A stretch of 38,664 nt of DNA from DASXBJ01 sp036491755. Its GTDB lineage: Bacteria; Chloroflexota; Dormibacteria; Dormibacterales; Dormibacteraceae. The number at the start of each line of letters is the position of its first letter. Position 1 is the first letter of the stretch. Below, piece after piece: positions 7,477 to 15,401 of this stretch. The notes under the pieces were generated by a model that did no database searches, had not been told where the DNA came from, and saw only the letters and a list, made by a program, of their open reading frames with translations. The stretch is from NCBI GenBank assembly GCA_036491755.1, contig DASXBJ010000054.1:1-38664 (forward strand), given 5' to 3'. Both the position numbers and the translations under genes were made by a program.

Positions 7477-8327
7477 CAACGGTGTTGGACGTACAGCGAT
7501 TCAAGGACGAGAGCCGCCACTTCGCCGTGCTCACCGCATATGACTTTTTGAGCGCCAGGATCCTGGACGAGGCCGGCATCCCGATCCTGCTCGTCGGTGA
7601 CAGCCTCGGCATGGTGATGCTCGGACATCCGACGACGCTGCCGGTGACGCTCGACGACATGCTCCACCACGCCAAGGCGGTGGCCCGCGGCTCTCACCAG
7701 GCTCTTCTGGTCGGCGACATGCCGTTCATGTCGTATCACACGTCCCTGGAGCAGGCGATCACGAGCGCCGGCCGCTTCCTCCAGGAAGCCGGCATGCACG
7801 CGGTGAAGCTCGAAGGCGGCGGCAGGATCGTCGACATCACGCGCCGGCTCACTGAGATCGGCATCCCGGTGATGGGCCACCTCGGGCTGACGCCCCAGTT
7901 CGTCCACCAGATGGGCGGCTTCAAGGTCCAGGGCAAGACGCAGACGCAGGCGGCCCGGATCCTGGCCGACGCTGAAGAGCTGGAGCAGGCCGGCGCTTTC
8001 AGCATCGTGCTGGAGGGAGTGCCCAGCGACCTGGCCACACGCGTCACGAAAGCGCGGCGCATCCCGACCATCGGCATCGGGGCGGGCCCCGGCACCGACG
8101 GACAGGTGCTGGTGTTCCACGACATGCTCGGACTGACCACCGGCAAAGCACCGAAGTTCGTCAAGCGCTACGCGAACCTCGCGGACGAGATCACCCGTGC
8201 CGCCACGAGGTTTGCCCAGGAGGTGGGCGACGGCACCTTCCCAGGGCCGGAGCACGAGTACTCGACCAACGGTCAGGGGCCGGCGCCCAAACAGGAGCGC
8301 GAAGAGGTCAAGTACGGCGCCGGCTAG
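7473..8327 (+). CDS. panB: 3-methyl-2-oxobutanoate hydroxymethyltransferase PanB
   Basis: PanB adds a hydroxymethyl group from 5,10-methylene-tetrahydrofolate to 2-oxoisovalerate, giving ketopantoate, the first step of pantothenate synthesis. It has 284 residues. The metal and active-site residues line up with the family: D43 in VGDSLG, D82 in VGDMPF, and K112 and E114 in VKLEGG. GHLGLTPQ and GIGAGPG are also present. The ATG at 7473 has AAAGGAGA at 7457-7464 and overlaps the preceding stop (ATGA), so translation is probably coupled. The last 30 residues form a charged tail of low similarity. Confidence 0.97.
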   Translation: MTTVLDVQRFKDESRHFAVLTAYDFLSARILDEAGIPILLVGDSLGMVMLGHPTTLPVTLDDMLHHAKAVARGSHQALLVGDMPFMSYHTSLEQAITSAGRFLQEAGMHAVKLEGGGRIVDITRRLTEIGIPVMGHLGLTPQFVHQMGGFKVQGKTQTQAARILADAEELEQAGAFSIVLEGVPSDLATRVTKARRIPTIGIGAGPGTDGQVLVFHDMLGLTTGKAPKFVKRYANLADEITRAATRFAQEVGDGTFPGPEHEYSTNGQGPAPKQEREEVKYGAG

Positions 8328-8361
8328 CGATCCCCCGGCAACTCTGACCGATCCTGGCGCG

Positions 8362-9177
8362 ATGCAGGTGGCGGCGCGCCGCTGGCGCCGCGAGGGTCGC
8401 ACCATCGGCCTGGTGCCGACCATGGGGGCGCTGCACGCCGGCCACCTGAGGCTGGCCGAGGTCGCGTGTCGCGAGAACGACGTCGTTGTGGTCAGCATCT
8501 TCGTCAACCCGATCCAGTTCGCTCCGGGCGAGGACTTCGAGCGCTATCCACGCGACCCGCAGCGCGACGCGGCGCTTCTCGGCCGCGCCGGGATCCATGC
8601 GATCTACCGCCCATCGGTTGAGGTCATGTACCGGGCCGGCGCCGCCACCCGGGTGCGGGTCGACGGGGTTTCGGAGCTGCTGGAGGGCGTCGCGCGCCCC
8701 GGTCATTTCGAGGGAGTCGCGACGGTCGTGACCAAGCTGTTCGCCGCCGTCGAGCCCGACCGAGCGTACTTCGGCCAGAAGGACGCCCAGCAGGTGGCCG
8801 TGGTGAAGCGGCTCGGGCAGGACCTCGACCTTGGGGTCGACGTGCGCGTTGTGCCGACGGTGCGGGAGAAGGATGGTTTGGCCTTGAGCTCGCGTAACGC
8901 CTACCTGACGCGGGACGAGCGCCTGGCCGCCGCCGCCCTCAGCGACGCCCTGAGGCAGGCAGCCCGCGCCTACGCGGGCGGGGAGCGGCGCCCGGACGTC
9001 CTACGGGGGGTGCTGGTGGAGCGCCTGGCGGCGGAGCCGCTGGCCCGAGTCGACTATGCGGAGCTCGTCGACTCGGCTGGTTTTCGTCCCCCAGGGATGC
9101 TCGCGGTGCTGGCAGTCTGGATCGGCAAGACCCGCCTGATCGACAACCACGATCTGTCGGAACCGTTTCCCGGTTAA
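8362..9177 (+). CDS. panC: Pantothenate synthetase PanC
   Basis: PanC condenses pantoate and beta-alanine, using ATP through a pantoyl-adenylate intermediate. It has 271 residues from ATG 8362. The nucleotidyltransferase HxGH motif is in PTMGALHAGH (H25, H28), and the KMSKS-like loop is in LSSRNAYL. VNPIQFAPGEDF, YFGQKDAQQ and the C-terminal RLIDN are typical. Family members usually carry about ten more N-terminal residues, so a non-standard upstream start in the 34 bases after panB is possible. panD is not in the window. Confidence 0.95.
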   Translation: MQVAARRWRREGRTIGLVPTMGALHAGHLRLAEVACRENDVVVVSIFVNPIQFAPGEDFERYPRDPQRDAALLGRAGIHAIYRPSVEVMYRAGAATRVRVDGVSELLEGVARPGHFEGVATVVTKLFAAVEPDRAYFGQKDAQQVAVVKRLGQDLDLGVDVRVVPTVREKDGLALSSRNAYLTRDERLAAAALSDALRQAARAYAGGERRPDVLRGVLVERLAAEPLARVDYAELVDSAGFRPPGMLAVLAVWIGKTRLIDNHDLSEPFPG

Positions 9178-9192
9178 CGCGCGTGCGTGCGT

Positions 9193-9198
9193 TACAAT
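9193..9198 (+). promoter_or_regulatory. Candidate -10 box (TACAAT) for the S1 transcript
   Basis: TACAAT matches the -10 consensus at five of six positions and lies in the only AT-rich spot after panC. Start would be near 9205, twenty bases before the leader ORF ATG at 9225. No clear -35 at 17 bases spacing. Confidence 0.45.
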
Positions 9199-9224
9199 TG
9201 CGGTTCGTATTGGCGGAGGCCGTT

Positions 9225-9272
9225 ATGACGACCAACACCACACCAATAACCTTTAGGGGGTACGTCAGTTGA
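9225..9272 (+). CDS. 15-codon leader ORF whose stop overlaps the S1 start
   Basis: ATG at 9225 is preceded by GGAGG at 9215-9219 with five bases between, a better initiation signal than that of many annotated genes here. It encodes MTTNTTPITFRGYVS and stops at TGA 9270-9272, which overlaps the TTG of the S1 gene (TTGA). Five of 15 residues are Thr. The arrangement suggests translational coupling or a regulatory leader peptide. It could also be chance, since the S1 gene has its own AGGGGG at 9255-9260 inside this ORF. Confidence 0.5.
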   Translation: MTTNTTPITFRGYVS

Positions 9273-10465
9273 CCAATGAGTCCGGTGCTGTCCTGACTGA
9301 ACAGAAGGAGGCGACCGAACAGGACTCTTCCGCCCCGATGACCATGGAGGACTACCTCCATTTCGATGAGGAGTCCTTCAAGACTCCCAACCACGGGGAC
9401 ATCGTGGACGGGATCGTCGTTCGAGTCGACGCAGACGAGGTTCTAGTCGACATCGGCGCGAAGGCCGAAGGTGTCATCTCCAGCAAGGAGCTGGGGCTTC
9501 GCGGCGACCTCGATTCGGTCGGGCTCGAGCCTGGCGATCTGATCAAGGTCTACGTCCTGCAGCCGGAGAACGATGAGGGCAACGTCGTCCTCAGCCTCCG
9601 CCGCGCGCGGGCCGAAACGACCTGGCTGGTGGCCGCGGAGAAGCAGACTGACGGCTCGGTCATGGACGCGGACGTCCGCGAGCAGAACAAGGGCGGCCTG
9701 ATCGTCAACATCCTCGGCCTGCGAGGCTTTTTGCCTTCGAGCCAGGTCGCTCGCGCCTACGCCGGCAGCCTCGAGTCGCTGGTCGGGCAGCGGATACCCG
9801 TCAAGATCCTCGAGGTCAACCGCAAGCGCAACAGGCTGATCGTCAGCCAGAAGGCGGCGGAGGACGAGGATCGGGCGCGCAAGCGCGAGGAGCTGTTCAG
9901 CCGCCTGGCGACCGGGACGACGGTCAAGGGCACGGTCTCGGGCATAACCAGCTACGGCGCATTCGTCGACATCGGCGGCGCCGACGGCCTGATCCACATC
10001 TCTGAGCTGTCCTGGGATCGCGTCTCCAAGGTGACCGATGTCCTGCAGCTGGGCGACGAGGTCACCGTCAAGGTGATCAAGCTCGACCCGGAGCAGACGC
10101 GCATCTCGCTCTCCCTGCGGCAGCTGCAGCAGGATCCGTGGGAGCGGCTGGTCCAGTCGATGCCCATCGGCTCGATCGTGGAAGGGCAGGTCACCAAGAC
10201 CAAGAAGTACGGCGCCTTCCTGCAGATCATGCCCGGCATCGAGGGGCTCCTCCACATCTCGGAATTGTCCTGGGACCATGTCGAGCGGACCGAGGATGTG
10301 CTGAAGGTCGGTGAGGACCTGCAGGTCAAGGTGATCGGCATCGACACCGCTCGGCGTCGCATCTCGCTGAGCCTGAAGCAGCTCTCCGCGCCGCCCGCCA
10401 ACATGCCCGCCGGCCGTTCCGAGCACCGCTCGGACGAGTACGGCGACGTCGAGGACGAGGCCTAA
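9269..10465 (+). CDS. rpsA: Small ribosomal subunit protein S1 (four S1 domains)
   Basis: S1 binds mRNA on the 30S subunit and helps initiation on weakly structured leaders. The protein has 398 residues and four S1/OB domains, beginning near HGDIVDGIVV, GSVMDADVRE, GTTVKGTVSG and GSIVEGQVTK. The last two carry the classic YGAFVDIGGADGLIHISELSW and YGAFLQI...GLLHISELSW signatures. Four domains is the usual form in high-GC Gram-positives; E. coli has six. The TTG at 9269 has AGGGGG at 9255-9260. The tail after 385 is short and acidic. Smaller S1-domain proteins such as YabR have a single domain, so this is the S1-like protein proper. Confidence 0.93.
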   Translation: MTNESGAVLTEQKEATEQDSSAPMTMEDYLHFDEESFKTPNHGDIVDGIVVRVDADEVLVDIGAKAEGVISSKELGLRGDLDSVGLEPGDLIKVYVLQPENDEGNVVLSLRRARAETTWLVAAEKQTDGSVMDADVREQNKGGLIVNILGLRGFLPSSQVARAYAGSLESLVGQRIPVKILEVNRKRNRLIVSQKAAEDEDRARKREELFSRLATGTTVKGTVSGITSYGAFVDIGGADGLIHISELSWDRVSKVTDVLQLGDEVTVKVIKLDPEQTRISLSLRQLQQDPWERLVQSMPIGSIVEGQVTKTKKYGAFLQIMPGIEGLLHISELSWDHVERTEDVLKVGEDLQVKVIGIDTARRRISLSLKQLSAPPANMPAGRSEHRSDEYGDVEDEA

Positions 10466-10604
10466 AGCCGCTCTCGCCGTCGGGTCGGGTCTTTACAGGC
10501 GGGATTGACGCACGCCCCAGAATCGGGTTGAGTTGAGCCCGGCACGGTGTGACTCAGGCTCGGGGGAGGGGAGCCGCGGGAGAGGGAGGGCCCAGCCAGG
10601 AATG

Positions 10605-10620
10605 CGCCCGGCGCCGGGCG
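10605..10620. repeat. 16-bp perfect palindrome between convergent genes
   Basis: CGCCCGGC followed by GCCGGGCG can form a 6-bp stem with a four-base loop at the 3' ends of the S1 and O-antigen-ligase-like genes. There is no T-run on either strand. The 140 bases before it hold no gene; bases 10559-10596 resemble a degraded copy of the CTCCCC/GGGGAG hairpin element seen at 35974-36150. Confidence 0.4.
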
Positions 10621-10624
10621 GCCC

Positions 10625-12193
10625 TCAGCCTCCGAGCGACGCGAGGCGCTGGCTCGCCGGCGTATAGAACGGGTCGATGACGAGGGCGCGCCGGTAGGCG
10701 TCTCGCGCCTGCCGCCTGCGGCCGAGCTCGAGCTGCGTGTCGCCCAGCTCAACATAGAGGCCTGGCTCGGTCTCTCCGAGGTCGGCGGCGCTCTGCATCT
10801 CGGCGGCCCCACCCAGCCGGTCGCCTCTCGCCACCAGGGCTTCGCCCAAAGACCAGTGGTAGCGGGCCTGGAGAGGATCGACTCGGACAGCCAGGTCAGC
10901 CCGGTTCTGCGAGTACCAGACGTCGGCCAGCACCGGCATGACCCCGAGCACGACAGCAGCGAGCCCGAGCGATATGGCAAGAGCGGATCGCCACCACGCC
11001 GTGCCTGGTCGCGGCGGCGTGGTCTCCGGGGCCGTCTCGGCAGCTCGAATTGCCGACCATGCGACGCCCGCCAGGATCCAGAACGCCCCGGTCGCGGGGG
11101 CCCAGTCGAAATTCGCGACCGCCCACACCGAGTAGCCCGTGAGAGCCGCCGTCAAGGCAGCGACGTCGCCGTCGAAGCGGTGGCGAAAAGCACCGACGAA
11201 GATGACCACGACGACCCATGCCAGGGCCGCCAGACCCAACAAGCCCTGGGTCGCCGCGATGTCGATCGGACCGGAATGAACGCGGTCGAACGTGACCAGC
11301 GATGCATAGTCGCTGCTGAGAAATTGTCCGAACGCCAGCCCCGTGGTGTCGAGGCCCCAGCCCGTGATCGGGCGAGCCATCACCATGCGCAGGCCGTCCT
11401 GCCACAGATGGACACGCAGGCTCAGAGGGTCGTCGTTCAGGGTGGCCAGCGGCGAGCGGACCACGACCACCGCGGCGATCGCGATGATCGCCACCGATGC
11501 CGCGAGGGCGGCGCGCAGCCATCGCCCGCGGGATACGAACACGGCGAGGGCCAGCGTTCCGACCAGGGCCCCGAATGCCCCGCTTCGCGAGGTGACCACC
11601 ACCAGGGCGGCGATCATGACGGCGATCGCCAGCCACCATGCGACCACCAGCTTGCCGCCTCGAAAGCCCCTGGCGACCCCCAGGGGCAACGCCAACGCGA
11701 TCAGGGCCGCGAGCAGGTTGGCGTTGCCGAGGTTGCCGTCAGGACGGAACGGAACGCGGGTGAGCCATTGGGCCAAGGCCTCCAGGCAGGCCACCGACGT
11801 GCCGAAAACAAAGGCCGGCGGCACGAGTCGCCGGGCCGGTTCGCCACGGAGCAGCCAGACGGTCATGGCGAGCAGGCCCAGGTAGGCGAGGCGCACCGTC
11901 AACGACTCGTAGCGTGTGTACGAGCCGACAAGGCTCAGAGACGGGGAAATCGAGAAGACGGTGGCCAGGGCGGCGGCGGCCGCGGCGGCCGCCAGGGGCC
12001 ACCTCAGCCGCCCCAGGGATGGCCCACCCGGCGTCAAAAAAGCCAGGCCAACGCCCAGGCAGGCGGCGCCTGTGACGATCGCGGCGCGGGGGAGGATGAA
12101 TGAATCCACCGCAGTGGGTATAAAGACGGTTGGCACGGCCAGGGCAGTGGCCGCGGGAAGCCAGGCTCCGAGGCGCTCGAGAAGGGGCCTCAA
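10625..12193 (-). CDS. O-antigen ligase-like polytopic membrane protein with C-terminal TPRs
   Basis: The protein has 522 residues. About a dozen hydrophobic segments span residues 10-420, with the O-antigen ligase/Wzy_C-type feature PDGNLGNANLLAALIAL before a large periplasmic-type loop. The last 100 residues are TPR-like (HWSLGEALVARGD, YVELGDTQLELGRRRQARDAY). Family members ligate or polymerise surface glycans on the outer side of the membrane; the true substrate cannot be told, and no glycan cluster lies nearby. The TTG start at 12193 has GGCGGAGG four bases upstream. It is divergent from clpC and convergent with the S1 gene, so it is likely transcribed alone. Confidence 0.8.
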   Translation of the reverse strand: MRPLLERLGAWLPAATALAVPTVFIPTAVDSFILPRAAIVTGAACLGVGLAFLTPGGPSLGRLRWPLAAAAAAAALATVFSISPSLSLVGSYTRYESLTVRLAYLGLLAMTVWLLRGEPARRLVPPAFVFGTSVACLEALAQWLTRVPFRPDGNLGNANLLAALIALALPLGVARGFRGGKLVVAWWLAIAVMIAALVVVTSRSGAFGALVGTLALAVFVSRGRWLRAALAASVAIIAIAAVVVVRSPLATLNDDPLSLRVHLWQDGLRMVMARPITGWGLDTTGLAFGQFLSSDYASLVTFDRVHSGPIDIAATQGLLGLAALAWVVVVIFVGAFRHRFDGDVAALTAALTGYSVWAVANFDWAPATGAFWILAGVAWSAIRAAETAPETTPPRPGTAWWRSALAISLGLAAVVLGVMPVLADVWYSQNRADLAVRVDPLQARYHWSLGEALVARGDRLGGAAEMQSAADLGETEPGLYVELGDTQLELGRRRQARDAYRRALVIDPFYTPASQRLASLGG

Positions 12194-12207
12194 TGAGCCT
12201 CCGCCAA

Positions 12208-12240
12208 TTGAAATCCGCTTGCTGAGTAGGGCGTTATATT
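12208..12240 (+). promoter_or_regulatory. Possible clpC promoter region
   Basis: TTGAAA at 12208-12213 and TATATT at 12235-12240 resemble -35 and -10 boxes, but the spacing of 21 bases is longer than ideal. The leader to the TTG at 12326 would be about 80 bases and holds a short inverted repeat GGTAC/GTACC at 12250-12265. I found no CIRCE, CtsR or HAIR heat-shock operator. Confidence 0.3.
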
Positions 12241-12325
12241 AGGTGCGGAGGTACTCTCGGGTACCAAAGCATTATTTGAGGAGGTGCTGGCCCCACCCCA
12301 GGTTCGTAATCCAGGAGGAAGGACT

Positions 12326-14827
12326 TTGTATCCGTTTGAGAGATTTACTGAGCGGGCCAAGAAGGTTCTGACGCTCGCCCAAGAAGAAGCAGAACGATCG
12401 CACCACTCCTATATCGGCACTGAGCATCTGCTCCTGGGTCTGCTCCGCGAAGGTGAGGGCCTGGCCGCCAAGGTACTCAACAACCTTGGCGTGGAGATCG
12501 GCAAGGTTCGCCAGACGATCGAGTCGGTCCTCGGTCGCAACGAGCGCATCATCATCCAGCAGATCATTCCGACGTCGCGCGTCAAGAAGGTCATCGAGAT
12601 CTCGTTCGAAGAAGCGCGGCGCATGGGACACAACTATGTCGGCACGGAGCACCTGCTCCTGGGGCTGCTCATCGAGGGCGAAGGCATCGCTGCTCACGTC
12701 CTGGAAGACCTCGGCGCCACGCTCGAGAAGGTCCGCTCGGAGATCGAGCGCCTGCTCCACGACTCGAGCGCTGAGACCGAGGCCGAGCCCGCTCCGAAGA
12801 AGCCGTCCAAGACGCCGCTGCTCGACCAGTTCGGGCGCGACCTCACGGAGCTCGCGCGACGCAATCAGTTGGATCCCGTGATCGGTCGCGAGACCGAGAT
12901 CGAACGCGTCATCCAGATCCTGAGCCGGCGCACCAAGAACAACCCGGCCCTCATCGGCGAGCCCGGGGTCGGCAAGACGGCCATCGCGGAAGGCCTGGCC
13001 CAGCAGATCAACCTCGGCAATGTGCCCGAGTCGCTGCAGCACAAGCGCGTGCTGACGCTCGACATGGGCGCGCTGGTCGCCGGCACCAAGTACCGCGGTG
13101 AGTTTGAGGAGCGCTTGAAAAAGATCCTCGACGAGATCCGGTCGAGCCGCGAGGTCGTGCTCTTCATCGACGAGCTTCACACGCTGGTCGGCGCGGGGGC
13201 CGCCGAAGGCGCGATCGACGCCGCCAACATCCTCAAGCCGGCCCTCGCGCGGGGCGAGATCCAGTGCATCGGCGCGACCACGCTGAACGAGTACCGCAAG
13301 TACATCGAGAAGGACGCCGCCCTGGAGCGGAGGTTCCAGCCGGTCTTCGTCGACCAGCCGTCGCTGGCTGAGACGATCGACATCCTGAACGGCGTGAAGT
13401 CGCTGTACGAGAAGCACCACCGGGTGACCATCACGGACGCGGCCGTTCACGCCGCCGCCGTGCTGAGCGATCGCTACGTGAGCGACCGCGCCCTGCCGGA
13501 CAAGGCGATCGACCTGATCGACGAGGCGTCGGCCCGGGTGCGCATGAAGCTCACCACGACGCCGGACGACCTCAAAGAGCTCCAGAAAGAGATCAAGAAG
13601 CACCGTCTCGACCAGGACGAATCGGTCAACAAGCAGGACTTCGAGGCCGCCGCCAGCGTTCGCGACAAGGTCAAGAAGCTGCAGGACAAGCTCGCCCTGA
13701 AAGAGGCCGCGTGGCGCGACAAGCTCGGTGAAACCGTGCCTGACGTGGGCGAAGAGGACATCGCGCAGATCGTTGCCGCCTGGACCGGAGTCCCGGTGTC
13801 GCGCCTCGTCGAAGAGGAGACGTCGCGGCTGCTCCGGATGGAGGAGGAGCTGCACAAGCGGATGGTCGGCCAGGACGAAGCCATCCTCACCGTCTCGCAG
13901 GCGGTGAGGCGCGCTCGCGCCGGGCTCAAGGATCCGCGCCGGCCGATCGGGTCGTTCATATTCCTCGGTCCGACCGGTATCGGCAAGACCGAGCTGGCGC
14001 GCGCGCTGGCCGAGTACATGTTCGACTCGGAGGACGCGCTGATCAAGCTCGACATGTCGGAGTTCATGGAGAGGCACACGACCGCGCGCCTGGTGGGATC
14101 GCCTCCGGGCTACGTGGGCTACGACGAGGGCGGCCAGCTGACCGAAGCGGTGCGGCGGCGGCCTTACTCGGTGATCCTCTTCGACGAGATCGAAAAGGCG
14201 CACCCCGAGGTGTTCAACATGCTGCTGCAGATCCTCGAGGACGGGCGGCTGAGCGACGCCAAGGGCAAGGTCGTCAACTTTGCCAACACCGTGATCATCA
14301 TGACCTCGAACCTGGGCATCCGCGATGTGAACCAGGCCGGCACCTCGCTAGGGTTCCAGCCGGCGGTCGTGGACGAGGCCGAGGAGGTCGAGCGGCGGCA
14401 CAAGAACACGAAGGAAAAGATCGACGAGGAGCTGAAGCGGATGTTCCGCCCCGAGTTCCTGAACCGTGTCGATGCGGTGGTCGTGTTCAAGAGCCTGACC
14501 ACGGACCAGATCCGCCAGATCGTGGACCTTCAGCTCGTGCGGTTGGGCAAGCACCTGACCGAGCAGCAGATCACCATCGAGGTGACCGACGCCGCCAAGG
14601 ATCTGCTGGCCAAGGAGGGCTACGACCGCGTGTATGGGGCGCGCCCGCTGCGGCGCGTCATCACGAGCCGGATCGAAGACAACCTCTCTGAGCACCTGCT
14701 TCGCGGCAAGATCGCTCGCGGGGACACCGTGCAGATCGACGTCGACGGCGAGGATGGTCTGAAGTTCACGCCTGTGAAGCCGAGACACAAGGAGCCGGCC
14801 GGCTCCGGGGCGCCCGCCAAGCCGTAG
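12326..14827 (+). CDS. clpC: ATP-dependent Clp protease ATPase subunit ClpC
   Basis: ClpC unfolds protein substrates and feeds them to ClpP. It has 833 residues. Residues 1-145 hold two Clp-N repeats, each with the signature YIGTEHLLLGLL or YVGTEHLLLGLL. The first AAA+ domain has Walker A GEPGVGKT near 211. The middle region contains a UVR motif (NKQDFEAAASVRDKVKKL), which marks ClpC rather than ClpA or ClpB. The second AAA+ domain has GPTGIGKTE at about 548. The TTG at 12326 is chosen for AGGAGGA at 12313-12319; the in-frame GTG at 12284 has no usable spacing. The ctsR-mcsA-mcsB genes that precede clpC in Bacillus are absent. Confidence 0.96.
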   Translation: MYPFERFTERAKKVLTLAQEEAERSHHSYIGTEHLLLGLLREGEGLAAKVLNNLGVEIGKVRQTIESVLGRNERIIIQQIIPTSRVKKVIEISFEEARRMGHNYVGTEHLLLGLLIEGEGIAAHVLEDLGATLEKVRSEIERLLHDSSAETEAEPAPKKPSKTPLLDQFGRDLTELARRNQLDPVIGRETEIERVIQILSRRTKNNPALIGEPGVGKTAIAEGLAQQINLGNVPESLQHKRVLTLDMGALVAGTKYRGEFEERLKKILDEIRSSREVVLFIDELHTLVGAGAAEGAIDAANILKPALARGEIQCIGATTLNEYRKYIEKDAALERRFQPVFVDQPSLAETIDILNGVKSLYEKHHRVTITDAAVHAAAVLSDRYVSDRALPDKAIDLIDEASARVRMKLTTTPDDLKELQKEIKKHRLDQDESVNKQDFEAAASVRDKVKKLQDKLALKEAAWRDKLGETVPDVGEEDIAQIVAAWTGVPVSRLVEEETSRLLRMEEELHKRMVGQDEAILTVSQAVRRARAGLKDPRRPIGSFIFLGPTGIGKTELARALAEYMFDSEDALIKLDMSEFMERHTTARLVGSPPGYVGYDEGGQLTEAVRRRPYSVILFDEIEKAHPEVFNMLLQILEDGRLSDAKGKVVNFANTVIIMTSNLGIRDVNQAGTSLGFQPAVVDEAEEVERRHKNTKEKIDEELKRMFRPEFLNRVDAVVVFKSLTTDQIRQIVDLQLVRLGKHLTEQQITIEVTDAAKDLLAKEGYDRVYGARPLRRVITSRIEDNLSEHLLRGKIARGDTVQIDVDGEDGLKFTPVKPRHKEPAGSGAPAKP

Positions 14828-14932
14828 CACCGAACCCGGCCAGCGGGTGTTAACAACCTGGGTTGGCGCGCCGGCGCGCCCGCTTTAAGCTGGCGGCGAA
14901 GGTTCGTCTTGGTTGGGCTCGGGGGAGAGGAG

Positions 14933-14958
14933 GGCCCGCGAGACGTGGGTCGCGGGCC
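14933..14958. terminator. 9-bp stem hairpin downstream of clpC and the receiver gene
   Basis: GGCCCGCGA and TCGCGGGCC flank an eight-base loop, just beyond the receiver gene end and about 105 bases after clpC. There is no T-run, so termination is only inferred from strength and position between convergent genes. A GGCGCGCC palindromic run lies at 14865-14880. No gene is seen in 14828-14964. Confidence 0.4.
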
Positions 14959-14964
14959 GGTTGG

Positions 14965-15363
14965 CTACTGCTTCAGCCAGCCGTCGATGCCGCCCACGAG
15001 CCTGGAGGGGGTCGTCTGGCTCTTGATCAGGTGGTCGAGCGCGCCGAGCGCGGCGCCTCGTTCGACCAGCTCGCGCTCGCTGAAGTTCGACAGGATGACG
15101 ACGGGCAGCGGCTCGGTCGCAGGATCCGAGCGCAGCGCCCTGAGAACCGCGAGTCCGTCCAACCTCGGCAGCCTGATGTCCAGGAAGACGATGTCGGGCA
15201 CGGTGTTGCGTGCAATCTCGAGCGCAACCACACCATCGGCCGCGACGTCGACCCGGTAGCCGTCCAGCTCCAGCTTCAGCTTGTACATCTGAGCCACCGA
15301 TGGGTCGTCCTCGACGAGCAGCACGCGGACCTCGTCCGGCACCGCCTCTGCAGCTTCGCCCAT
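14965..15363 (-). CDS. Single-domain response regulator (receiver only)
   Basis: This is a stand-alone CheY-like receiver of 132 residues. D19 and D20 in VLLVEDD form the acidic pocket, D62 in VFLDIRLPRLDG is the phosphoacceptor, S92 fills the Thr/Ser position and K114 is the conserved lysine. There is no output domain and no histidine kinase in the window, so its partner is unknown. The ATG at 15363 is chosen because AGGAGG (15371-15376 on this strand) sits seven bases upstream. It is divergent from the membrane cluster with under 40 bases between starts. Confidence 0.92.
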   Translation of the reverse strand: MGEAAEAVPDEVRVLLVEDDPSVAQMYKLKLELDGYRVDVAADGVVALEIARNTVPDIVFLDIRLPRLDGLAVLRALRSDPATEPLPVVILSNFSERELVERGAALGALDHLIKSQTTPSRLVGGIDGWLKQ

Positions 15364-15401
15364 GCCCATTCCTCCTGGCATGAGAACGCACAGCGGCTCC
15401 A

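Noticed and set aside
10856..12103. 415-codon open frame antisense to the O-antigen-ligase-like gene
   Set aside because: Low-complexity charged sequence with no domain; the membrane protein on the minus strand is the real gene.
12284..12325. GTG 12284 as clpC start
   Set aside because: Its GGAGG is directly adjacent, with no spacing, and ClpC homologues start at the YPFERFTERAKK region, where TTG 12326 has a well-placed AGGAGGA.
12272..14203. 643-codon open frame antisense to clpC
   Set aside because: No motif, and it mirrors the codon pattern of clpC.
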